In this document: one piece after another, positions 16,447-25,707 of the stretch
Numbering within the stretch: the first letter of the stretch is position 1
Layout: every line of letters starts with the position of its first letter
Assembly (NCBI RefSeq): GCF_008370325.1
Contig: NZ_VNIP01000006.1
Coordinates: 310,001-374,000, forward strand
Direction: 5' to 3'
Source of the DNA: Martinezella tropici
GTDB taxonomy: Bacteria; Pseudomonadota; Alphaproteobacteria; Rhizobiales; Rhizobiaceae
DNA: 64,000 nucleotides
Notes under the pieces: model-generated
Seen by the model: only the letters and a program-made list of their open reading frames with translations
Databases searched by the model: none
Told to the model about the DNA's origin: nothing
Made by a program: the position numbers and the translations under genes

Positions 16447-17187
16447 ATGAGCAGCAATTCCAATAAGGTAGCAATCGTAACCGGCGCATCCCGCGGCATC
16501 GGCGCCGCGGTTGCCGAACGTCTGGCCGAAGACGGCTTCACCGTGGTCATCAATTATTCCGGTAGCGAGGCTGCCGCCGAGGAACTCGCCCGCAAGATCG
16601 AGGAAAAGGGCGGCAAGGCGCTGACCGCGAAAGCCGATGTTTCCGATGCCGATTCCGTGCGTCGCATGTTCGATGCCGCAGAGGCAGCCTTCGGCGGTGT
16701 CGATGTCCTCATCAACAATGCCGGCATCATGCAACTCGCCAGGATTGCCGATGCTGACGACGCGCATTTCGATCGCCATATCGCCATCAACCTCAAGGGC
16801 ACGTTCAATACGCTGCGCGAGGCCGGCAAGCGCCTGCGTGACGGCGGCCGCATCGTCAATTTCTCGACCAGCATCGTCGGCCTCAAGCTCGAAACCTATG
16901 GCGTCTATGCCGCCACGAAGGCGGCGGTCGAGCTGTTGACGGACATCATGTCGAAGGAATTGCGCGGCCGCTCGATCACCGTCAATGCCGTTGCTCCCGG
17001 CCCCACAGCCACCGATCTCTTCCTCAACGGCAAGAGCGACGAGCTCATCGACCGCATGGCCAAGATGAACCCGCTGGAGCGTTTGGGGACGCCGCAGGAT
17101 ATCGCCGCCGCCGTCTCCTTCCTCGTCGGTCCGGACGGCGGCTGGGTCAACGGCCAGACGCTGCGCGCCAATGGCGGCATGATCTGA
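16447..17187 (+). CDS. SDR-family NAD(P)-dependent oxidoreductase
   Basis: The 246-residue classical short-chain dehydrogenase has the cofactor motif TGASRGIG (about 11-18), the NNAG structural motif, Ser in NFSTSIVG, and YGVYAATK with the catalytic Tyr and Lys. Its end (GGWVNGQTLRANGGMI) is that of the 3-oxoacyl-reductase-like group. I start it at 16447, where AAGGATG is properly spaced, rather than at the in-frame ATG 16438. It is divergent from a LysR gene and followed 88 bp later by a second SDR. The substrate is unknown. Confidence 0.9.
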   Translation: MSSNSNKVAIVTGASRGIGAAVAERLAEDGFTVVINYSGSEAAAEELARKIEEKGGKALTAKADVSDADSVRRMFDAAEAAFGGVDVLINNAGIMQLARIADADDAHFDRHIAINLKGTFNTLREAGKRLRDGGRIVNFSTSIVGLKLETYGVYAATKAAVELLTDIMSKELRGRSITVNAVAPGPTATDLFLNGKSDELIDRMAKMNPLERLGTPQDIAAAVSFLVGPDGGWVNGQTLRANGGMI

Positions 17188-17275
17188 ACCAATCGGGCGG
17201 CAGGGCAATGCCTGCCGCCGACCTCAGACCACCATCAATCGTCAACAGCAGCCAATCCCGCAAAGGAACAGGATC

Positions 17276-18178
17276 ATGAGCAAGCAAGTCATCGTAATCA
17301 CTGGCGCATCGAGCGGCTTCGGCGCTCTGACGGCACGCGCTCTCGCTAAGGCAGGCCATACGGTCTATGCCGGCATTCGCGAAACCCAAGGGCGCAATGC
17401 CACGCAGGTCGCGGCAGCGGCGGCATTCGCCGCGGAAAATGGCGTCGATCTCAGCACCGTCGAGCTCGATGTCGCATCGGACGCCTCTGTCGAAGCCGGC
17501 ACTGCCGCCGTCATCGCCGAGCAGGGCCGCATCGACACCATCATCCACAATGCCGGCCACATGTCCTTCGGCCCGGCCGAAGCCTTTACGCCTGAGCAGT
17601 TCGCTCAGTTGTACGATATCAACGTGCTCAGCACCCAGCGCGTCAATCGTGCCGTGCTGCCTTACATGCGCAGGCAAGGAAAGGGGCTGGTCGTCTGGGT
17701 CTCCTCGTCGAGCACGCGCGGCGGCACGCCGCCGTACCTCTCGCCTTATTTCGCGGCAAAGGCGGCCATGGATTCGCTTGCCGTTTCCTATGCTTCCGAG
17801 CTGACGCGCTGGGGCATCGAGACCGCCATTATCGTACCCGGGGCCTTTACGAAGGGGACGAACCACTTCGCTCATTCCGGTTCTCCGGCCGACAAGGTTC
17901 GCGCTGCCGAATATGACAACGGACCTTATGCCGGCGTTCCCGATCAGGCACTGAAGGGGCTTGCCTCATTGGAGCCGGCGGACGCCGATGCCGCCTCGGT
18001 TGCGACCGCGATTGTCGATATCGTCGATATGCCGTTTGGCACACGGCCTTTCCGTACCCACATAGATCCATCAGAAGATGGTGCGGAAATCGTCAATGGT
18101 GTTGCCGATCGGGTGCGTGCGGAACTCTTTCGGCGCATCGGTCTGGAGGATCTGTTGAAGCCTCAAATCCGGGGCTGA
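17276..18178 (+). CDS. SDR-family oxidoreductase
   Basis: The 300-residue short-chain dehydrogenase has TGASSGFG (about 9-16), the structural motif HNAGHM, Ser in VWVSSSST, and SPYFAAKAAMD with catalytic Tyr and Lys. It is longer than the previous SDR, with a C-terminal extension (from about 190) resembling the group of SDRs that act on larger ketones. A ribosome site AAAGGAACAGG precedes the ATG. It is probably in the same LysR-controlled unit as 16447-17187 and ends at a 15-bp hairpin. Confidence 0.9.
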   Translation: MSKQVIVITGASSGFGALTARALAKAGHTVYAGIRETQGRNATQVAAAAAFAAENGVDLSTVELDVASDASVEAGTAAVIAEQGRIDTIIHNAGHMSFGPAEAFTPEQFAQLYDINVLSTQRVNRAVLPYMRRQGKGLVVWVSSSSTRGGTPPYLSPYFAAKAAMDSLAVSYASELTRWGIETAIIVPGAFTKGTNHFAHSGSPADKVRAAEYDNGPYAGVPDQALKGLASLEPADADAASVATAIVDIVDMPFGTRPFRTHIDPSEDGAEIVNGVADRVRAELFRRIGLEDLLKPQIRG

Positions 18179-18208
18179 GACTTCGTCGCCATCCTTCCAG
18201 CGTGTCAA

Positions 18209-18239
18209 ATCGCCGCTTCTGTGCCACAGGAGCGGCGAT
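18209..18239 (+). terminator. Hairpin terminator after the SDR pair
   Basis: Arms of 15 bp (core ATCGCCGCT and AGCGGCGAT, one G-T pair) lie 30 bp past the SDR stop. There is no T-run, so the strength of termination is uncertain. Confidence 0.5.
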
Positions 18240-18334
18240 GACTTACGTGTGTCGAAACTATTTTGTGCAGTACGGCATTCCAAGCCTTAGAATTTCGTAC
18301 TAAAGCGAATCCTTCAGAGGGTCGGGAGATATCC

Positions 18335-19546
18335 ATGGACGCGAAGGACATTGGCGAAATTGCCAGCTGGCTCATGCAGGCCGGCCTCAAGGGCATGGCA
18401 GAAACCGACATCCTGACGGGTTTCTGCGAGCAGTGCCGTAAACATGGCCTCATGCTCGATCGGGCCATGGCGCTTATGGACACGTTGCATCCGGTCTATG
18501 AAGGCCGCGCCTTCCGCTGGGACGGCAATCAGGTGATTGAGCGCGAGTTCGAGTATGGCCCGACGCATCAGGGTATTGCCTCCGAAAATTGGCAACGTTC
18601 CGCCTTCTATCACATGTTGACGACAGGTAGTGACGAAGTGCGCCGGCGCATCGGTTTTGGCGAGCCTACCGATTTCTACGGGCTCGACACGTTGCTGACC
18701 GATGGTCACACCGACTACATCGCCATGGTGCACCGCTTTGAAGAGGGCGGCACGATCGGCGAGATGGATTGCTTCTACTCCAACTTCGCCACGGCAGCCG
18801 AAGTGGGTTTTCCCGAGGAAGACTTGCGCGTGCTGCGCAAGCTGACGCCGGCTCTGGCTTTGGCGATCAAGTGCACCGGCATGAGCCGCATCGCCCGCAC
18901 TATCGCCGAGGTCTATCTCGGCGAGGATGCCGCGCGGCATGTGCTTGAGGGCAAGATTACCCGCGGTAAGACGGAACGGATATCGGCGGCGCTCTGGTTT
19001 TCCGATCTTGCCAACTACACGCGCATCTCGGATACCGCCGAGCCGGATGAAATCATCCCGATGCTGAATGCCTATGCCGATGCGGTCATCTCTTCGATCC
19101 ACGAGGCGGGCGGCAACGTGCTGAAGCTCATCGGCGACGGCACGCTGGCGATCTTCAAGGCTCGCAATTCCGCCGATGCCTGCGCTGCCGCCCTGATGGC
19201 GGAATCGCTTCTGCGCCAGCGGCTGCGCGATCTCAATTCACAGCGACAGATCGAAGGTAGGCCCGTGACCGAGGTCTATCTCGGCCTGCATATCGGCGAT
19301 GTCTTCTATGGCAATATCGGCAGCATGGACCGGCTGGACTTCACGGTCATCGGGCCGGCGGTCAACGAGGTCAGCCGCATCGCCTCGATGTGCCGTTCGG
19401 CCGACCGCAACATCCTGATGTCATCGAATTTCGTCGAGGCGCTGTCGGGCCAGCAGAGCAACGATCTCGTTTCCGTCGGCCGCTATGCGCTGCGTGGCGT
19501 CAATCGACCGCAGGAACTGTTCACGTTGCTCTCTTCGGCGGCCTGA
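18335..19546 (+). CDS. Class III adenylate cyclase with rhizobial N-terminal domain
   Basis: The 403-residue protein is soluble. Residues 1 to about 190 form a domain common in rhizobial cyclases (contains FRWDGNQVIERE). Residues about 210-400 are a class III catalytic domain. Metal-binding Asp224 (WFSDLANYT) and Asp268 (GDGT) are present. Lys264 (LKLIGDG) and Asp335 (RLDFTVIG) are the adenine-specifying pair, and Asn344 and Arg348 (NEVSR) the transition-state pair, so it should make cAMP rather than cGMP. The ribosome site is GGGAG, 7 bases before ATG 18335. It is a single gene, convergent with the next operon. What signal the N-terminal domain reads is not visible. Confidence 0.92.
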   Translation: MDAKDIGEIASWLMQAGLKGMAETDILTGFCEQCRKHGLMLDRAMALMDTLHPVYEGRAFRWDGNQVIEREFEYGPTHQGIASENWQRSAFYHMLTTGSDEVRRRIGFGEPTDFYGLDTLLTDGHTDYIAMVHRFEEGGTIGEMDCFYSNFATAAEVGFPEEDLRVLRKLTPALALAIKCTGMSRIARTIAEVYLGEDAARHVLEGKITRGKTERISAALWFSDLANYTRISDTAEPDEIIPMLNAYADAVISSIHEAGGNVLKLIGDGTLAIFKARNSADACAAALMAESLLRQRLRDLNSQRQIEGRPVTEVYLGLHIGDVFYGNIGSMDRLDFTVIGPAVNEVSRIASMCRSADRNILMSSNFVEALSGQQSNDLVSVGRYALRGVNRPQELFTLLSSAA

Positions 19547-19566
19547 CCCGTCTGCGGTGACCACTT

Positions 19567-21534
19567 TCAGCGGCGACCTGCTGCAAACATAGGGCCGCCC
19601 TTGCTTGCGGGGAAGCCATAGCCGTTGATCATCACAAGATCGATATCGCTGGCGCGCGCGGCGATGCCTTGCGAAAGCAGGGCGTCGCCCTCATCGACCA
19701 TGGCTTTCAGCAGGCGGCTGACAATCTCATCCGCGGTGAAGCGTTTAGGCACGATACCTTTTTCGGTGCGTGCGGCTTCGATCATGGCTGTTACTTCGGG
19801 ATCAACGGTCCGTTTACCGTCGGGATAGGCATACCAGCCGCGGCCGGTCTTCTGGCCGAAGCGGCCGGCTTCGCAGAGCCAGTCGGGGATGGCGACATAG
19901 CGTTCCGAGGGATTGCGCGTTGCGGCCTGCCGCTTGCGGCGCGCCCAGGCGATTTCCAGCCCCGCCATGTCGAAGACGGCAAAAGGTCCCATCGGAAAAC
20001 CATAGGCCTCCAGGGCTGCATCGATCTCCTGCGGTAACGCGCCATCCTCGACCATGTATTCCGCCTCGCGGCGATAGGCTGAAAAGATGCTGTTGCCGAT
20101 GAAGCCTTCGGTGACGCCGGAGACGATCGGCAGCTTGCCGAGCCGCTTTGCGAGAGCGAGGGCTGTCGCCAGGACGTCGGGCGCCGTCTCCTTGCAGTTC
20201 ACCACTTCCAGCAGACGCATGATGTGCGCCGGCGAGAAGAAATGCAGCCCGACGACCCGCGCCGGCCGTTGTGTTGCGGCGGCAATTAAGTCGGGATCGA
20301 GATAACTCGTATTGGTGGCAAGGATTGCATCGGCGCGAACGATCGTATCGAGACGTTGGAACAGCTCGGTCTTGACGGTGAGATCGTCGAAGACAGCTTC
20401 GATGACGATATCGGCCTGCGCCAGCTGCGGCATGTCGGCGGTGACGGTCAGCCGGCCGAGGCGATCCTCACGGCCAGCCGCATCGAGCCGGCCAGATTGC
20501 ACTGCCTTATCGAGCAGGCCGGTGATGCGCTCGCGTCCCTTGTCGGCCGCTTCGATAGTCTGCTCGACGCCGATGACGCGATAGCCACCATTGAGTGCCG
20601 AGACCGCGATGCCGGAGCCCATCAAGCCGGTGCCGACGATACCGATGGTTTCGATCCTGCGCGGAGCGACGGTCTCCAGCCCCTCGACCTTGCCGGCGGC
20701 TCGCTCGGCGAAGAAGACGTGGCGTAGGGCGGCTGCTTCGTCGCTGTCACGGAGTTCGATGAAGGTGCGGCGTTCTTCTGCGAGCCCTTCCGAAAGGGGG
20801 GCGGTAGCCGCCAGCCGCACGAGGCGGACAGCTTCGGCGGGTGCACGCTGGCCGCGGGCCTTGCGTAAAGCGTCCGCTGCGGCTCTATCGATAGCTTCGG
20901 TCGTTGCTGAAGGAACAAGCAGAAGGCCGGTGCGGCACAAGCTGGAGGCGTTGATTGTCTTGATATCCGCGATGGCATCCGCGAGCAGAGTATCGCTGGA
21001 CACCCTGTCAACAATACCGAGCTTGAGCGCTTCGGCGCCGGGCACGACGCGGCCATTGGCGATCATATCGATAGCGGCGGCGATGCCGATCAGGCGCGGC
21101 AGGCGCTGCGTGCCGCCGGCGCCGGGCACGATGCCGAGTTTGACTTCCGGCAGGCCGAGCTTGGCGCCTGGCGTGGCGAGGCGGCGATGACAGGCAAGCG
21201 CTACTTCCAGGCCGCCGCCGAGCGCCACACCATTGATCGCGGCGACAACGGGTTTCGGAAAGGCTTCGATGCGGGAGATGACATCAGGCAAAAACGGCTC
21301 GACCGGCGGCTTGCCGAATTCCTTGATATCGGCGCCGCCGATGAAACTATTACCCGCTCCGGTCAGCACCACGCCGGCGACTGCGCCATCTTTCTCGGCG
21401 TGCTCGAGCGTGGCCATCAGGCCGCCCCTCACATCGGCGGAAAGCGCGTTGACAGGGGCGTTGTCTATGGTGACGACGAGGACCCCGTCGGCCAATGCCG
21501 CCGAGATGGTGTCCGAAAAGCGCAATGCCGACAT
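19567..21534 (-). CDS. Enoyl-CoA hydratase/3-hydroxyacyl-CoA dehydrogenase fusion (FadJ/FadB-like)
   Basis: The 655-residue bifunctional beta-oxidation enzyme carries an N-terminal crotonase domain (about 1-190) with both catalytic glutamates (LGGGLEVALA and LGLPEVKLG) and the oxyanion GGAD. The dehydrogenase domain starts near residue 295 with VGTGLMGSGIA (NAD), followed by HFFSPAHIMRLLEVV with the catalytic His and VTEGFIGNS. It is the last gene of the eight-gene anthranilate-type operon. It would hydrate and oxidise the ring-opened CoA thioester towards acetyl-CoA units. It starts 21 bp after the RidA-like gene. The assignment to fatty acid oxidation alone is unlikely given the context. 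Confidence 0.92.
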   Translation of the reverse strand: MSALRFSDTISAALADGVLVVTIDNAPVNALSADVRGGLMATLEHAEKDGAVAGVVLTGAGNSFIGGADIKEFGKPPVEPFLPDVISRIEAFPKPVVAAINGVALGGGLEVALACHRRLATPGAKLGLPEVKLGIVPGAGGTQRLPRLIGIAAAIDMIANGRVVPGAEALKLGIVDRVSSDTLLADAIADIKTINASSLCRTGLLLVPSATTEAIDRAAADALRKARGQRAPAEAVRLVRLAATAPLSEGLAEERRTFIELRDSDEAAALRHVFFAERAAGKVEGLETVAPRRIETIGIVGTGLMGSGIAVSALNGGYRVIGVEQTIEAADKGRERITGLLDKAVQSGRLDAAGREDRLGRLTVTADMPQLAQADIVIEAVFDDLTVKTELFQRLDTIVRADAILATNTSYLDPDLIAAATQRPARVVGLHFFSPAHIMRLLEVVNCKETAPDVLATALALAKRLGKLPIVSGVTEGFIGNSIFSAYRREAEYMVEDGALPQEIDAALEAYGFPMGPFAVFDMAGLEIAWARRKRQAATRNPSERYVAIPDWLCEAGRFGQKTGRGWYAYPDGKRTVDPEVTAMIEAARTEKGIVPKRFTADEIVSRLLKAMVDEGDALLSQGIAARASDIDLVMINGYGFPASKGGPMFAAGRR

Positions 21535-21555
21535 GATCTTATCAGCCTTCCGATG

Positions 21556-21951
21556 TTATTCCGGGATGACGGCGGTCGCCTGGATCTCGATCTTGGCGCG
21601 ATCCTCGACCAGGGCGACGACCTGCACGGCGGCCATGGCCGGGAAGTGCCGGCCGATGATCTCACGATAGGCCTGGCCGAGACCCTTCAGATTGCCGAGA
21701 TATTCCTGCTTGTCGGTGAAATACCAGGTCATCGAGGTGATGTGCTTCGGTTCGGCGCCGCCTTCGGCAAGGATGGCGACGACATTCTTCAATGTTTGGC
21801 GCACCTGCTCGACAAAGTCGTCGCTTTCGAATTGGCAGGCGGCATTCCAGCCGACCTGGCCGCCGACGAACACCATGCGGCCCGTCGCCGCCATGCCATT
21901 GGCATAGCCGATCGGCTTGGCCCAGCCTTCAGGTTGCAGGATGGTGTGCAT
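21556..21951 (-). CDS. RidA/YjgF-family protein with altered active-site residue
   Basis: The 131-residue protein has the RidA fold (MHTILQPEGWAKPIGYANG, then VFVGGQVGWN and HITSMTWYFTD). The Arg that binds the substrate carboxylate in canonical RidA enamine deaminases (ARVEIEAIA) is replaced by Lys here (AKIEIQATAV). It is thus of the Rid4-7 kind, which lacks proven imine deaminase activity. In this operon an enamine or imine intermediate carrying the anthranilate nitrogen is expected, so a related hydrolysis is plausible, but that is inference. It overlaps the thioesterase gene upstream by 23 bp. Confidence 0.88.
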   Translation of the reverse strand: MHTILQPEGWAKPIGYANGMAATGRMVFVGGQVGWNAACQFESDDFVEQVRQTLKNVVAILAEGGAEPKHITSMTWYFTDKQEYLGNLKGLGQAYREIIGRHFPAMAAVQVVALVEDRAKIEIQATAVIPE

Positions 21952-22360
21952 CGGTCATCTCCAGATGAGAGGTCAGTGCGGCGCGGATATCCTCCGGCCA
22001 TTCAATGGATTTATGCGTATCGAGCGAAGTGGCGACGACGCGATGCCTGGCTGTCCACAGCACATGGCCGTTCGCCGAGACCTGATGTTGCAGGTCGAGC
22101 GAGGAACGGCCGATGCCGCGCACCGCCAGAACGAATTCGAGGTCGTCGCCCTGCAGGCCCGGCTTTACGAAGCTCAGGTCGAGTTGCACAGTGGGGACAC
22201 CGATGCGGCGGTCGTCGATCAGTTTTCGCCAGGAAAAACCGATCGAGGCGAAATAGTCTTCCAGCACCCCGACGAGGATGTTCAGGTACGAAGGGAAATA
22301 GGCAATCCCCGAGGGATCGCAATCTCCGAAGCGCAGGGGTCTGGTGGTCTTGAATGCCAA
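21929..22360 (-). CDS. Acyl-CoA thioesterase, 4-hydroxybenzoyl-CoA thioesterase type
   Basis: The 143-residue hot-dog-fold thioesterase contains RFGDCDPSGIAYFPSYL, the family motif with the catalytic Asp (FGDCDPSGI). No ATG is usable: the frame opens with TTG at 22360, preceded by GAGG at the right distance. It lies 8 bp after the glutaryl-CoA dehydrogenase-like gene. In such operons it releases CoA from dead-end or toxic aromatic CoA thioesters, or hydrolyses a pathway product. It is part of the 2-aminobenzoyl-CoA operon. Confidence 0.88.
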   Translation of the reverse strand: MAFKTTRPLRFGDCDPSGIAYFPSYLNILVGVLEDYFASIGFSWRKLIDDRRIGVPTVQLDLSFVKPGLQGDDLEFVLAVRGIGRSSLDLQHQVSANGHVLWTARHRVVATSLDTHKSIEWPEDIRAALTSHLEMTDAHHPAT

Positions 22361-22368
22361 GGCGGGCC

Positions 22369-23550
22369 TCAGTTCGAAAATGCGGCGATGCCGGTGATGG
22401 CGCGGCCGAGGATGAGGGCGTGGATGTCGTGCGTGCCCTCATAGGTGTTGACCACTTCGAGGTTGACGAGATGGCGCGCAATGCCGAATTCGTCCGAGAT
22501 GCCGTTGCCGCCGAGCATGTCGCGGGCCGTGCGGGCGATATCGAGCGCCTTGCCGCAGCTGTTGCGCTTCAGGATGGAGGTGAGTTCCACCGGCGGATGG
22601 CCTTCTTCCTTCATACGGCCGAGGCGCAGGCAGCCCTGAAGGCCGAGCGTGATTTCGGTCACCATGTCGGCAAGCTTCTTCTGGATCAGCTGGTTGGCAG
22701 CAAGAGGGCGGCCGAACTGCTTGCGGTCGAGCACGTATTGGCGTGCCTTGGCGTAGCAATCCTCGGCGGCACCGAGCGCACCCCAGGCAATGCCGAAGCG
22801 TGCGGAGTTGAGGCAGGTGAAAGGACCCTTGAGGCCGGATACATTCGGCATCAGGTTTTCCTCGGGTACGAAGACATTGTCCATCACGACTTCGCCAGTG
22901 ATAGAAGCGCGCAAGCCCACCTTGCCGTGGATGGCGGGTGCCGACAGGCCTTTCCAGCCCTTTTCGAGAATGAAGCCGCGGATGAGGCCGTCCTCGGTCT
23001 TCGCCCAGACGACGAAGACATCGGCGATCGGCGCGTTCGAAATCCACGTCTTGGCTCCGGTCAGGCTGTAGCCGCCATCGACTTTCTTTGCCCGCGTGAC
23101 CATCGAGCCGGGATCGGAGCCGTGGTTCGGCTCGGTGAGGCCGAAGCAGCCGATCCATTCGCCCGTCGCAAGCTTCGGCAGATATTTCTGCTTCTGCGCC
23201 TCCGAGCCGAAGGTCTCGATCGGCACCATGACGAGAGAGGACTGAACGCTCATCATCGAACGGTAGCCGCTGTCGACGCGCTCGACTTCACGGGCAATCA
23301 AGCCGTAGGCGACATAGCTGAGGCCGGCTCCGCCATATTCCGGGGAGATCGTCGGGCCGAGCAGGCCGAGCTCACCCATTTCGCGGAAGATCGCCGGATC
23401 GGTCTTTTCGTGGCGGAAGGCTTCGAGAACGCGAGGCGCGAGTTTTTCCTGCGCGTAGGAATGTGCGGTATCAAGCACCATGCGTTCGTCGTCGCTCAGC
23501 TGCTCCGTCAGCCGAAACGGGTCGGCCCAGTCGAAAATCTCGCGGCTCAT
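22369..23550 (-). CDS. gcdH: Glutaryl-CoA dehydrogenase-like acyl-CoA dehydrogenase
   Basis: The 393-residue acyl-CoA dehydrogenase follows glutaryl-CoA dehydrogenase closely. [17 protein letters not shown] holds the Arg (about 97) that binds the distal carboxylate of glutaryl-Co[17 protein letters not shown] binds FAD, and [20 protein letters not shown] holds the catalytic Glu (about 371). It should oxidise and decarboxylate glutaryl-CoA to crotonyl-CoA, or act on a related dicarboxylic CoA ester in this pathway. I start it at ATG 23550 (MSREIFDW), where GGGAG is well placed, rather than at 23565. A repeat element in the 117-bp gap upstream separates it from the preceding operon gene. Confidence 0.92.
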   Translation of the reverse strand: MSREIFDWADPFRLTEQLSDDERMVLDTAHSYAQEKLAPRVLEAFRHEKTDPAIFREMGELGLLGPTISPEYGGAGLSYVAYGLIAREVERVDSGYRSMMSVQSSLVMVPIETFGSEAQKQKYLPKLATGEWIGCFGLTEPNHGSDPGSMVTRAKKVDGGYSLTGAKTWISNAPIADVFVVWAKTEDGLIRGFILEKGWKGLSAPAIHGKVGLRASITGEVVMDNVFVPEENLMPNVSGLKGPFTCLNSARFGIAWGALGAAEDCYAKARQYVLDRKQFGRPLAANQLIQKKLADMVTEITLGLQGCLRLGRMKEEGHPPVELTSILKRNSCGKALDIARTARDMLGGNGISDEFGIARHLVNLEVVNTYEGTHDIHALILGRAITGIAAFSN

Positions 23551-23616
23551 GCTGGTATCTCCCATTAGAGCGTTTCAGTATTTCAAGTCAGTACTGAACC
23601 GCTCAATTTGTTTGTT

Positions 23617-23667
23617 TTACGCAATTCCGGACGGAAAACCGTTTCACACTTTTCCTGGAATTGCTCT
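23617..23667 (-). repeat. Rhizobial intergenic repeat, copy A
   Basis: On the minus strand the element reads AGAGCAATTCCAGGAAAAGT, then ACGGTTTTCCGTCCGGAATT, nearly the same as 54554-54600. A separate inverted repeat (about 23570-23613, arms AGCGTTTCAGTA and TACTGAACCGCT, one mismatch) adjoins it. Together they fill the gap between the two acyl-CoA dehydrogenase genes and may fold as mRNA. Confidence 0.65.
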
Positions 23668-24846
23668 CTAGGTCTTCAAAAGTTCGCGCGCGACGATGAG
23701 TTTCTGAACTTCGGTCGCACCTTCATAGATGCGAAGCGCGCGGATCTCCCGATAGAGTTTTTCCGTTATCTCGCCCGATTTCACGCCGCGCCCGCCAAAG
23801 AGCTGGACGGCACGATCGATGACGCTTTGCGCGGTTTCCGTCGCCGTCATCTTGGCCATGGCCGCCTCGCGCGTCGTCGGCAGGCGCTGCACGTCGCGAC
23901 GCCATGCCGCCCGATAGGTGAGCAATGCCGCCGCGTCGATGCCGGTCGCCATATCGCCGAGGGCGGCCTGCGTCAACTGAAGGTCGGCGAGGGCACCGCC
24001 GAACATGGGCCGTGTTCGCGCGTGGGCAAGCGATTCATCCAGTGCGCGCCGGGCAAAGCCGAGGCCGGCAGCAGCGACTGAGGCACGAAAGATATCGAGC
24101 GCGCGCATGGCGATCTTGAAGCCTTCGCCCGGCGCGCCGAGGCGGCGCGACGCGGGAATGCGGCAATTGTCGAAACGGATCGTCGCCAGCGGATGCGGCG
24201 CGATCACCTCGATGCGTTCGGCAATCGAGAAACCGGGATCATCGGCAAAGACGACGAAGGCGGAAATCCCTCGCGTTCCCGGTGCTTCGCCGGTGCGGGC
24301 AAAGACCGTGTAAACATCGGCGATGCCGCCATTGGAAATCCAGGTCTTTTCGCCATCGAGGATGTAGTGATCGCCATCCACGCGTGCAGCACAGCTCATC
24401 GCGGCCACATCGGAGCCGGCATCCTTCTCCGATAGCGCGAAGGCGGCAAGCCAGTCACCGGAGCGCACTTTGGGTAGGACGGCCGTGCGCAATTCCGGCG
24501 AACCGGAGAGGCCGATAGCGCCGGTGCCGAGGCCCTGCATGGCAAATGCGAAATCGGTAAGGCCGTCGTGCCAGGCCAGCGTTTCGCGAGCGAGGCAGAC
24601 CATGCGGGAATCGATCAGCGGTTCGCTGTCGGAGGAGCCTGTCGCGGCGGTCAGAAGCCCGGCCTCGCCCAGTGCCTTGACCAGCTTCCGGCATGCGCCA
24701 TCGACATCGGCATGATCGATCGAAGCCATGACGCCGGACTTTGCGAAGGCATCGACCTCAGCGGCGAAACGGTGATGGCGCTCCTCGAAGAATGGCCAAT
24801 CCAGATGATCGCGAGTCGGGCCGGCGAGGCTGCTTGCCGTGGACAT
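23668..24846 (-). CDS. Acyl-CoA dehydrogenase
   Basis: The roughly 392-residue protein is a complete acyl-CoA dehydrogenase. It has the flavin-binding [15 protein letters not shown] and [11 protein letters not shown] segments, the [10 protein letters not shown] glycine region and [18 protein letters not shown] at the end, with Glu in EGATE as the likely base. The start is ATG 24846; an adjacent GTG at 24849 is also possible. It lies next to the hydratase-fold gene with a gap of at most 4 bp. It is distinct from the glutaryl-CoA type downstream, so the operon encodes two different dehydrogenation steps. Confidence 0.9.
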   Translation of the reverse strand: MSTASSLAGPTRDHLDWPFFEERHHRFAAEVDAFAKSGVMASIDHADVDGACRKLVKALGEAGLLTAATGSSDSEPLIDSRMVCLARETLAWHDGLTDFAFAMQGLGTGAIGLSGSPELRTAVLPKVRSGDWLAAFALSEKDAGSDVAAMSCAARVDGDHYILDGEKTWISNGGIADVYTVFARTGEAPGTRGISAFVVFADDPGFSIAERIEVIAPHPLATIRFDNCRIPASRRLGAPGEGFKIAMRALDIFRASVAAAGLGFARRALDESLAHARTRPMFGGALADLQLTQAALGDMATGIDAAALLTYRAAWRRDVQRLPTTREAAMAKMTATETAQSVIDRAVQLFGGRGVKSGEITEKLYREIRALRIYEGATEVQKLIVARELLKT

Positions 24847-24850
24847 CACC

Positions 24851-25702
24851 TCAATCCCCCTGGAATTCCGGCCGGCGCTTGGCCGCGAAGGCCTCGAAGG
24901 CGCGGCGGAAATCCTGCGTCGTCATGCAGATCGCCTGGGCCTGCGCCTCGGATTCGATCATTTCGTCGATGCCCATCGCCCATTCCTGGTTCAGCATGGT
25001 CTTGGTCATGCCGTGGGCGAACCAGGGACCGTCGGCGAGCGAGCGGGCGAGCTTGACCGCTTCGCTTTCGAGGTCGATGCCGGCGTGCAGGCTATTATAG
25101 AAGCCCCAGGCCTGTCCTTCCGCCGCCGTCATCGAGCGGCCGGTAAAGAGAAGCTCGGCGGCACGGCCCTGGCCGATGATGCGGGGCAGGATGCCGCAAG
25201 CGCCCATGTCCGCGCCGGCAAGGCCGACGCGGGTAAAGAGGAAGGCCGTCTTGGCTTCCGGGGTCGCGAGCCTCAGATCAGAGGCCATGGCGAGGATGGC
25301 GCCGGCGCCAGCGCAGATGCCGTCCACCGCCGAGATGATCGGCTGCGGGCATTTGCGCATCGCCTTGACGAGATCGCCGGTCATGCGCGTGAAGGCCAGA
25401 AGCCCGGGCATTGCCATGCGCGTCAGCGGCTCGATGATCTCGAAGACGTCGCCACCGGAGGAGAAATTGCCGCCGGCACCCGCCAGCACGATGGCGCGGA
25501 TATCGGATGCATAGACGAGATCGCGGAAGAGATCGCGCAGCTCGGCATAGCTGTCGAAGGTCAGCGGATTCTTACGTTCCGGGCGGTTGAGGCGAATGGT
25601 GGCGACACGGCCGTCTTCGCTGACATCCCAGAGGAAATGCTGCGGCTTCAAATCCTTGAAGGGCTTCAGATGCCCCTTCATCGTCATATCTAGGTCGCTC
25701 AT
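24851..25702 (-). CDS. Enoyl-CoA hydratase-fold protein lacking both catalytic glutamates
   Basis: The 283-residue crotonase-fold protein starts at ATG 25702 with GGGGAG upstream. The oxyanion segment [11 protein letters not shown] is intact. Where rat hydratase has Glu144 (GGGCE) this protein has Ile (GAGAIL), and the Glu164 position (QPE) is Arg (FTR). A few residues on, [15 protein letters not shown] places Asp where 4-chlorobenzoyl-CoA dehalogenase has its nucleophilic Asp145. It is therefore unlikely to hydrate a double bond. In this operon a ring-opening hydrolase or isomerase on the alicyclic CoA intermediate is a reasonable guess. The gap to its neighbours is only a few bases. Confidence 0.88.
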   Translation of the reverse strand: MSDLDMTMKGHLKPFKDLKPQHFLWDVSEDGRVATIRLNRPERKNPLTFDSYAELRDLFRDLVYASDIRAIVLAGAGGNFSSGGDVFEIIEPLTRMAMPGLLAFTRMTGDLVKAMRKCPQPIISAVDGICAGAGAILAMASDLRLATPEAKTAFLFTRVGLAGADMGACGILPRIIGQGRAAELLFTGRSMTAAEGQAWGFYNSLHAGIDLESEAVKLARSLADGPWFAHGMTKTMLNQEWAMGIDEMIESEAQAQAICMTTQDFRRAFEAFAAKRRPEFQGD

Positions 25703-25707
25703 CGCGT

